Assembly (NCBI RefSeq): GCF_003417535.1
Contig: NZ_QVLS01000014.1
Span: 62,001 to 126,000 of the forward strand
Length of the DNA stretch: 64,000 nucleotides
Direction of reading: 5' to 3'
From: Hydrogenophaga borbori
GTDB taxonomy: Bacteria; Pseudomonadota; Gammaproteobacteria; Burkholderiales; Burkholderiaceae_C
Part shown: positions 59,514 to 64,000 of the stretch, in pieces
How positions within the stretch are numbered: position 1 is the first letter of the stretch
How the letters are laid out: each line of letters starts with the position of its first letter
Notes under the pieces: model-generated
What the model was told of the DNA's origin: nothing
Seen by the model: the letters and a program-made list of their open reading frames with translations, nothing else
The model's database searches: none
Translations under genes and position numbers: made by a program

Positions 59514-60410
59514 TCATCCCTTGATCATGGTGCCGAAGGGCTCGTTGCCCAGCACCTCGAGCAACAGCGCGTGCGGCACGCGGCCGTCGATGATGTGCAC
59601 CGCGTTCACGCCGCTCTTGGCGGCGTCCAGCGCGCCGGCGATCTTGGGAATCATGCCGCCGGAGATGGTGCCGTCGGCCACCAGCTCGTCGATGCGGCTC
59701 GGCGTGAGTTCCGTGAGCAGTTGGCCTTCCTTGTCGAGCACGCCGCGGATGTTGGTGAGCATGAGCAGCTTCTCGGCCTGCAGCACGGTGGCCAGCTTGG
59801 CGGCCACCACGTCGGCGTTGATGTTGTAGCTCTCGTTGTGCTCGCCAAAGCCGATCGGGCTCACGACCGGGATGAACTGGTCGTCCTGCAGGGCCTTCAC
59901 CACCGCCGGGTCGACGCCCACGATGTCGCCGACCTGGCCGACGTCGTGCTCGCGTGAGGGGTCGGCCTGGTCGGCCATGCGCAGCTTGCGCGCGCGGATC
60001 ATGGCGCCGTCGCGGCCGGTCAGGCCCACCGCCTTGCCGCCGGCCTGGTTGATCAGGCCCACGATGTCCTGCTGCACCTCGCCGGCCAGCACCCACTCCA
60101 CGACTTCCATGGTCTCGGCATCGGTGACGCGCATGCCCTGGATGAACTCGCCCTTCTTGCCCAGGCGCTTGAGCAGGGTCTCGATCTGCGGCCCGCCACC
60201 GTGCACGACCACCGGGTTGATGCCCACCAGCTTGAGCAGCACCACGTCCTCGGCGAAATCCTGCTGCAGGGCCGGGTCGGTCATGGCGTTGCCGCCGTAC
60301 TTGATGACCATGGTCTTGCCGTGGAACTGCCGGATGTAGGGCAGCGCCTGGGCGAGGATTTCCGCGCGGTCGCGCGGCGCGATGGTGGTGATGTCGGGAG
60401 CGGTGGACAT
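59514..60410 (-). CDS. argB: acetylglutamate kinase
   Basis: A 298-residue enzyme that phosphorylates N-acetylglutamate in arginine synthesis. It has [20 protein letters not shown] near residue 32, [19 protein letters not shown] near 68, ALVEW-like [19 protein letters not shown] near 105 and the C-terminal [20 protein letters not shown] near 250 with [19 protein letters not shown]. The length and the N-terminal extension ([20 protein letters not shown]) match arginine-inhibited ACGKs. The gene is monocistronic at its 5' side; repeat B2 follows its stop. Confidence 0.96.
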   Translation of the reverse strand: MSTAPDITTIAPRDRAEILAQALPYIRQFHGKTMVIKYGGNAMTDPALQQDFAEDVVLLKLVGINPVVVHGGGPQIETLLKRLGKKGEFIQGMRVTDAETMEVVEWVLAGEVQQDIVGLINQAGGKAVGLTGRDGAMIRARKLRMADQADPSREHDVGQVGDIVGVDPAVVKALQDDQFIPVVSPIGFGEHNESYNINADVVAAKLATVLQAEKLLMLTNIRGVLDKEGQLLTELTPSRIDELVADGTISGGMIPKIAGALDAAKSGVNAVHIIDGRVPHALLLEVLGNEPFGTMIKG

Positions 60411-60477
60411 GCGCGAAGTTCTTCCGAGAGGAACAAAACCGCGATTCTAGAGAGGCACACAACGCCAGGGTCTCGAT

Positions 60478-60561
60478 CCAGGCACACCGCGGAACCGGCT
60501 TCGCCGGGCCGCCGGTGTTGCCCCTCGGGGGGCCGGGTGGCGCGACGCGCCGCGGGGGGCT
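60478..60561 (-). repeat. family A GC-rich repeat element, copy A3 (post-stop)
   Basis: On the minus strand it follows the acyl-CoA reductase TGA: AGCCCCCCGCGGCGCGTCGC, then the hairpin arms CCCCCC-GA-GGGG, then CAACACCGGCGGCCCGGCGA and AGCCGGTTCCGCGGTGTGCC, TGG. The order equals A1 and A2. Confidence 0.7.
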
Positions 60562-62547
60562 TCAGAAATGGATGCCCCGCATCATCTGCTGCATGGCGAT
60601 CGCCTCGGGCGACAACTGCGCCTTCGCGCCCTTCTCGCCCTTGGCCGCCGCCGAGTCCGGGAACATGCGGAAGCTGGTGTTCATCACGATCTGCGCGATG
60701 CGCGGCACCAGCGCGTGCATCACCTGGCCGGTCACGCCCAGGCGGGTGGCGATGCGCACCGGCTTGTCGATGCAGGCCTGGGCGATCATGTCGGCGGCCT
60801 CCTCGGGGCTCAGCGTGGGCACGTTGTTGTAGATCTTGGTGGGCGCGATCATGGGGGTGCGCACCAGGGGCATATTGATCGTGGTGAAGGTGATGCCCTG
60901 GTCGGCGAACTCGCTGCTGGCGCAGCGCGTCCAGGCGTCCAGCGCGGCCTTGCTGGCCACGTAGGCCGAGAAGCGCGGCGCGTTGGTGAGCACGCCGATC
61001 GAGCTGATGTTGACCACGTGGCCCCGGCGCCGCTGCACCATGCCCGGCAGCAGGCCCATGGTCACGCGCAGGCAGCCAAAGTAGTTGAGCTGCATGGTGC
61101 GCTCGAAGTCGTGGAAGCGGTCGTAGCTGCCCTCGATGGCCCGGCGGATGGAACGGCCGGCGTTGTTGATGAGGAAGTCCACGCCACCGTGCTGCTGCAC
61201 CAGCAGCTGCACGAAGCGGTCGCAATCGGCCATGTCGGCGATGTCGGCCGGGTAGGCGATGAACTGGTAGCCCTTGGCCTTGGCCTCCTTGCAGGCCTCG
61301 TCGAGTTTGTCCTGGTCACGGCCGCAAATGATGGTGGTGGCGCCGGCCTCGGCGAAGGTGTGCGCCGCCGCCAGGCCGATGCCGGAACTACCGCCCGTGA
61401 CCAGGACCACCTTTCCCGCGACGGTCCCCCGCAGGCTGCGGTCGCGGTGCAGGTCGGGATCGAGGTGGCGCTCCCAGTAGTCCCACAGGCGCCAGGCGTA
61501 GTCCTTCAGGTTCGGGCATTCCACGCCGCTGCCCTTGAGCGCGGCCAGCGTGCCGCGGCAGTCGAAGCGCGTGGGGTAGTTGACGAAGGTGAGCATGTCC
61601 TCGGGCAGGCCCAGGTCCTTCATCACCGCGTCGCGCACGCGGCGCACCGGCGCCAGGGCCATCAGTCCCTTCTTCACGCTCTTGGGGATGAAGCCCAGCA
61701 GCGCGGCATTCACGAACAGGTTCATCTTGGGCGCGTGCGCGGCCTTGCTGAAGATGTCGAGCACATCGCCCACGCGGTAGCCCACCGGGTCCACCAGGTG
61801 GAAGCACTCGCCGCCCTGCCGCGGGCCATGGGCGATGTGGTCGAGCGCGTTGACCACGAAGTCCACCGGCACGATGTTGATGCGCCCGCCCTCCAGGCCG
61901 ATGCTGGGCATCCACGGCGGCAGGATCTGGCGCATGCGCTGGATCAGCTTGAAGAAGTAATAGGGGCCGTCGATCTTGTCCATCTCGCCGGTCTGGCTGT
62001 CGCCCACCACCATGGCCGGGCGGTACACGGTCCAGGCCAGCTTGTTCTCGGCGCGCACCAGCTTCTCGCTCTCGTGCTTGGTCATGAAATAGGGGTGATC
62101 GACGTTCTCGGCCTCCTCGAACATGTCCTCGCGGAACACGCCCTCGTACAGCCCCGCCGCGGCGATGGACGAGACGTGGTGGAAGTGGCCCGCACCGATG
62201 GCCTTGGCCAGCTCCAGCGTGTGGCGCGTGCCGTCGATGTTGGCGGCCACCTGGCTCTCCTCGTCGGCGCCCAGGTCGTACACCGCGGCCAGGTGAAAGA
62301 AGTGGTCGATCTGCCCCTTGAGGGCCTTCGCGTCGTCGGCCGAGACGCCGAGCTTCTTCTCGGTGAGGTCGCCGAACACCGGCACCGCGCGCGCCGGCCC
62401 CACGCCCCAGTACTCGCGCAGCGCCGCCACCTTGCCTTCGCTTTCGCGCCGGATCAGGAAGTGCACCACCGCCCCCTTTCGCTGCAGCAGCCGGCGAACG
62501 AGGCGCTTGCCGATGAAGCCGGTGGCTCCGGTCACGAAGTACTGCAT
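60562..62547 (-). CDS. alcohol-forming fatty acyl-CoA reductase (bacterial FAR, dual-domain)
   Basis: A 661-residue protein with two NAD(P)-binding domains. The N-terminal extended-SDR domain starts MQYFVTGATGFIGKRLVRRL and has Tyr153/Lys157 in HPYFMTKHESEK. The second SDR domain starts at VVLVTGGSSGIGLA (residues 380-393) and has FSAYVASKAALDAW with Tyr529/Lys533. Length, order, and segments such as HVVNISSIGVLTNAPRFSAY and the C-terminal MRGIHF match, from memory, the 661-residue Marinobacter acyl-CoA reductase that reduces fatty acyl-CoA or ACP directly to fatty alcohol. Mycobacterial Rv3391-type proteins are also related. The ATG at 62547 is fixed by the Rossmann fold. It diverges from the phasin gene across 214 bases. 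Confidence 0.88.
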   Translation of the reverse strand: MQYFVTGATGFIGKRLVRRLLQRKGAVVHFLIRRESEGKVAALREYWGVGPARAVPVFGDLTEKKLGVSADDAKALKGQIDHFFHLAAVYDLGADEESQVAANIDGTRHTLELAKAIGAGHFHHVSSIAAAGLYEGVFREDMFEEAENVDHPYFMTKHESEKLVRAENKLAWTVYRPAMVVGDSQTGEMDKIDGPYYFFKLIQRMRQILPPWMPSIGLEGGRINIVPVDFVVNALDHIAHGPRQGGECFHLVDPVGYRVGDVLDIFSKAAHAPKMNLFVNAALLGFIPKSVKKGLMALAPVRRVRDAVMKDLGLPEDMLTFVNYPTRFDCRGTLAALKGSGVECPNLKDYAWRLWDYWERHLDPDLHRDRSLRGTVAGKVVLVTGGSSGIGLAAAHTFAEAGATTIICGRDQDKLDEACKEAKAKGYQFIAYPADIADMADCDRFVQLLVQQHGGVDFLINNAGRSIRRAIEGSYDRFHDFERTMQLNYFGCLRVTMGLLPGMVQRRRGHVVNISSIGVLTNAPRFSAYVASKAALDAWTRCASSEFADQGITFTTINMPLVRTPMIAPTKIYNNVPTLSPEEAADMIAQACIDKPVRIATRLGVTGQVMHALVPRIAQIVMNTSFRMFPDSAAAKGEKGAKAQLSPEAIAMQQMMRGIHF

Positions 62548-62761
62548 GGGGGACTCCTGTGTGTTGTTGCTGGGGTGCCGCAAAGGGGCATCGCTCGCGA
62601 TTCTGTTGCACGCGATCGGACGGCCCATTCCGCAGAAACCCGCGGCCGATTTAGTCGCATGCCCCTACACAGGCCCGGCGTGGGCCGCCACCATGCGCGG
62701 CAATGGTGACGCCCCTCAGGCCGCCAGCGCATTCGCAGCAACCACCACAGGAGCCCGAAGC

Positions 62762-63319
62762 ATGGTCAAGAAGATCCAGAAGAAGGGCGGCAGCGCCCGC
62801 ACCGACGGCGGCAACGAGAAGGGCCACGGCGCCTCGCCGCTGGCCGGCGCCATCAAGGAATCGGCCCAGCAGATCTGGCTGGCCGGCCTCGGCGCCTTCG
62901 CCAAGGCGCAGGCGGAAGGCGGCAAGGCCTTCGAGACCCTGGTCAAGGAAGGCATGAACATCCAGCGCAAGACCCAGACCGCGGCCGAGGAGCGCATCAG
63001 CGAGGCCACCAGCCGCGTGAGCAGCATGGCCAACGACATCCAGAGCAAGGCCGCCGGCCAGTGGGACAAGCTGGAGAGCCTGTTCGAGGAGCGCGTGGCC
63101 AAGGCCCTGGGCAAGTTGGGCGTGCCGTCGGCGCGCGACGTCGAGGCGCTGATGGAGCGCATCGAGGCGCTCAACCAGCAGGTGCTCAAACTCGGCGGCG
63201 TGGGCCTGGCCACCAAGCCCGCGCGCAAGGCCTCGGCCAGCGCCAAGGCCGCGCCTCGCAAGGCACCCGCCAAGCGCAGCGCCGCCCGCAAAGCCCCGGC
63301 GAAGAAAGCCACCGCGTGA
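62762..63319 (+). CDS. PhaF/PhaI-type phasin with histone-H1-like tail
   Basis: A 185-residue polyhydroxyalkanoate granule-associated protein. The phasin domain spans about residues 28-130 (IKESAQQIWLAGLGAFAKAQ, then FETLVKEGMNIQRKTQ), followed by a coiled coil near ARDVEALMERIEALNQQVLK. The last 40 residues are Ala/Lys/Pro repeats (APRKAPAKRSAARKAPAKKA), as in PhaF, which binds both granules and DNA. The ATG at 62762 has CAGGAG about 8 bases upstream. A hairpin follows the stop. The adjacent divergent fatty acyl-CoA reductase suggests a shared storage-lipid context. Confidence 0.9.
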   Translation: MVKKIQKKGGSARTDGGNEKGHGASPLAGAIKESAQQIWLAGLGAFAKAQAEGGKAFETLVKEGMNIQRKTQTAAEERISEATSRVSSMANDIQSKAAGQWDKLESLFEERVAKALGKLGVPSARDVEALMERIEALNQQVLKLGGVGLATKPARKASASAKAAPRKAPAKRSAARKAPAKKATA

Positions 63320-63325
63320 TCCGCC

Positions 63326-63342
63326 CTGCTGCGCCGCAGCAG
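63326..63342 (+). terminator. hairpin after the phasin gene
   Basis: CTGCTGCG and CGCAGCAG flank one C, 6 bases after the phasin stop. No T-run; possible weak terminator. Confidence 0.45.
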
Positions 63343-63437
63343 CCCTGAGCGGGGGCACGCCCTACACTTGGCCGCATGAGACCCGCACGGCCGCCCGCAG
63401 GGGCTCGCAGCGCCGCGCGCTGCACGGAGGTGACCCC

Positions 63438-64000
63438 ATGACCCGCACCCGCCCGCGCCCCCCCGCCCGCGCGCGCCCGCCGCGCATCGGGCTGGCCCTG
63501 GCCGGTGGCGGTCCGCTGGGCGCCATCTACGAGATCGGCGCCCTGTGCGCGCTCGACGACTCGCTCGACGGCCTGGACCTCAACGCCTGCGCTCACTACG
63601 TGGGCGTGTCGGCGGGCGGCTTCATCGCCGCCGCGCTGGCCAATGGCATTGCCCCGCGCGAACTGTGCGAGACCTTCATCGAGGACCGGCCCCGGCTCGA
63701 CGGCTTCGACCCGGCCTGGCTGATGCAGCCGGCCTGGGGCGAGTTCGCCCAGCGCCTGCGCACGCTGCCGCGCCTGGCGGGCGAGGCCGCCTGGTCCTGG
63801 CTGGTCCAGGGCAAGGCCTTGAGCCAGGCACTGGAGCGCCTGGGAGCGGCGCTGCCCGCCGGCGTGCTCGACAACGACACCATCCACCGCGAGATCGCCC
63901 GGCTGTTCAGCCGGCCCGGCCGCAGCAACCGCTTTGCCGACCTGCGCGCGCGGCTGACCCTGGTGGCCACCGACCTGGACACCGGCGAGGCGGCGCCCTT
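63438..64000 (+). CDS. patatin-like phospholipase (partial, runs off the right edge)
   Basis: The first ~187 codons of a patatin-like protein. After an Arg/Pro-rich start come the oxyanion loop IGLALAGGGPLGAIYEIGAL near residue 16 and the nucleophile motif VGVSAGGFIAAAL near 54 (GxSxG). No signal peptide is seen, unlike the patatin-BamA protein at 41198, so it is probably cytoplasmic. The ATG at 63438 is preceded by GGAGGTGACCCC, a strong ribosome-binding site. It follows the phasin gene, so a role at PHA granules or lipid turnover is conceivable. Confidence 0.88.
   Translation, partial: MTRTRPRPPARARPPRIGLALAGGGPLGAIYEIGALCALDDSLDGLDLNACAHYVGVSAGGFIAAALANGIAPRELCETFIEDRPRLDGFDPAWLMQPAWGEFAQRLRTLPRLAGEAAWSWLVQGKALSQALERLGAALPAGVLDNDTIHREIARLFSRPGRSNRFADLRARLTLVATDLDTGEAAP

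Overview
This is a GC-rich chromosomal segment from a betaproteobacterium, most likely Burkholderiales, family Comamonadaceae, and Hydrogenophaga-like. I infer this from gene content and order, not from any search. The clues are two branched-chain-amino-acid-type (Liv/HAAT) ABC clusters, a Bug-type binding protein, a slmA gene beside argB, a tetR-fadE-fadB-fadA block and a PhaF-type phasin. Coding density is very high, many genes overlap as ATGA, and I saw no rRNA, tRNA, CRISPR array, prophage or intact insertion sequence.

Layout. 1-1772: cell-wall genes (YcbK-like DUF882 protein, L,D-transpeptidase). 1816-4378 (minus): an enoyl-CoA hydratase and an AtuA homologue split into two overlapping genes. 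Facing away from them, 4547-12601 (plus) holds a complete Liv-type ABC transporter (livHMGF), an acyl-CoA ligase and two tandem binding proteins. 12709-19839: a histidine kinase, a DUF2784 protein, an ACMSD-like amidohydrolase, an orphan Bug receptor, a small unknown protein and an MgtA-type P-ATPase. 19860-30294 (minus): an operon that reads as the Atu (acyclic terpene utilisation) pathway, with a TetR regulator, SDR, geranyl-CoA carboxylase beta, citronellyl-CoA dehydrogenase, AtuE-type hydratase, carboxylase alpha, a second acyl-CoA dehydrogenase, a thioesterase and an aldehyde dehydrogenase. 30395-32926: ergothioneine genes egtB/egtD with a DUF427 gene. 33065-36068: a flavin monooxygenase, a lipase-like protein without its serine, and a PAP2 phosphatase. 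36112-38780: an ECF42-type sigma factor with YciI/DGPF and VOC proteins. 38836-44317: a cupin, a TPR-methyltransferase, an enoyl-CoA isomerase/hydratase, a patatin-BamA outer-membrane protein and a thioesterase. 44510-49254: a second complete Liv transporter. 49312-49494: a 3' remnant of a dicarboxylate symporter. 49542-56256 (minus): a fatty-acid beta-oxidation operon under a TetR regulator. 56492-60410: slmA, a two-component system and argB. 60562-64000: an alcohol-forming fatty acyl-CoA reductase diverging from a phasin, then a partial patatin.

How it fits together. The dominant theme is uptake and CoA-linked breakdown of hydrophobic carboxylic acids. The Atu operon would convert citronellyl/geranyl-type CoA esters by dehydrogenation, biotin-dependent carboxylation and hydration. 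The split atuA sits apart, back-to-back with a Liv transporter that carries its own acyl-CoA ligase. This suggests a transporter plus ligase dedicated to a branched or terpenoid acid. The general fad operon would complete oxidation. The fatty acyl-CoA reductase and phasin connect to storage lipids.

The most unusual structural signal is a pair of GC-rich repeat families (three copies each). All six copies start within a few bases after a stop codon. One copy supplies the start codon and N-terminus of the Atu-operon SDR.
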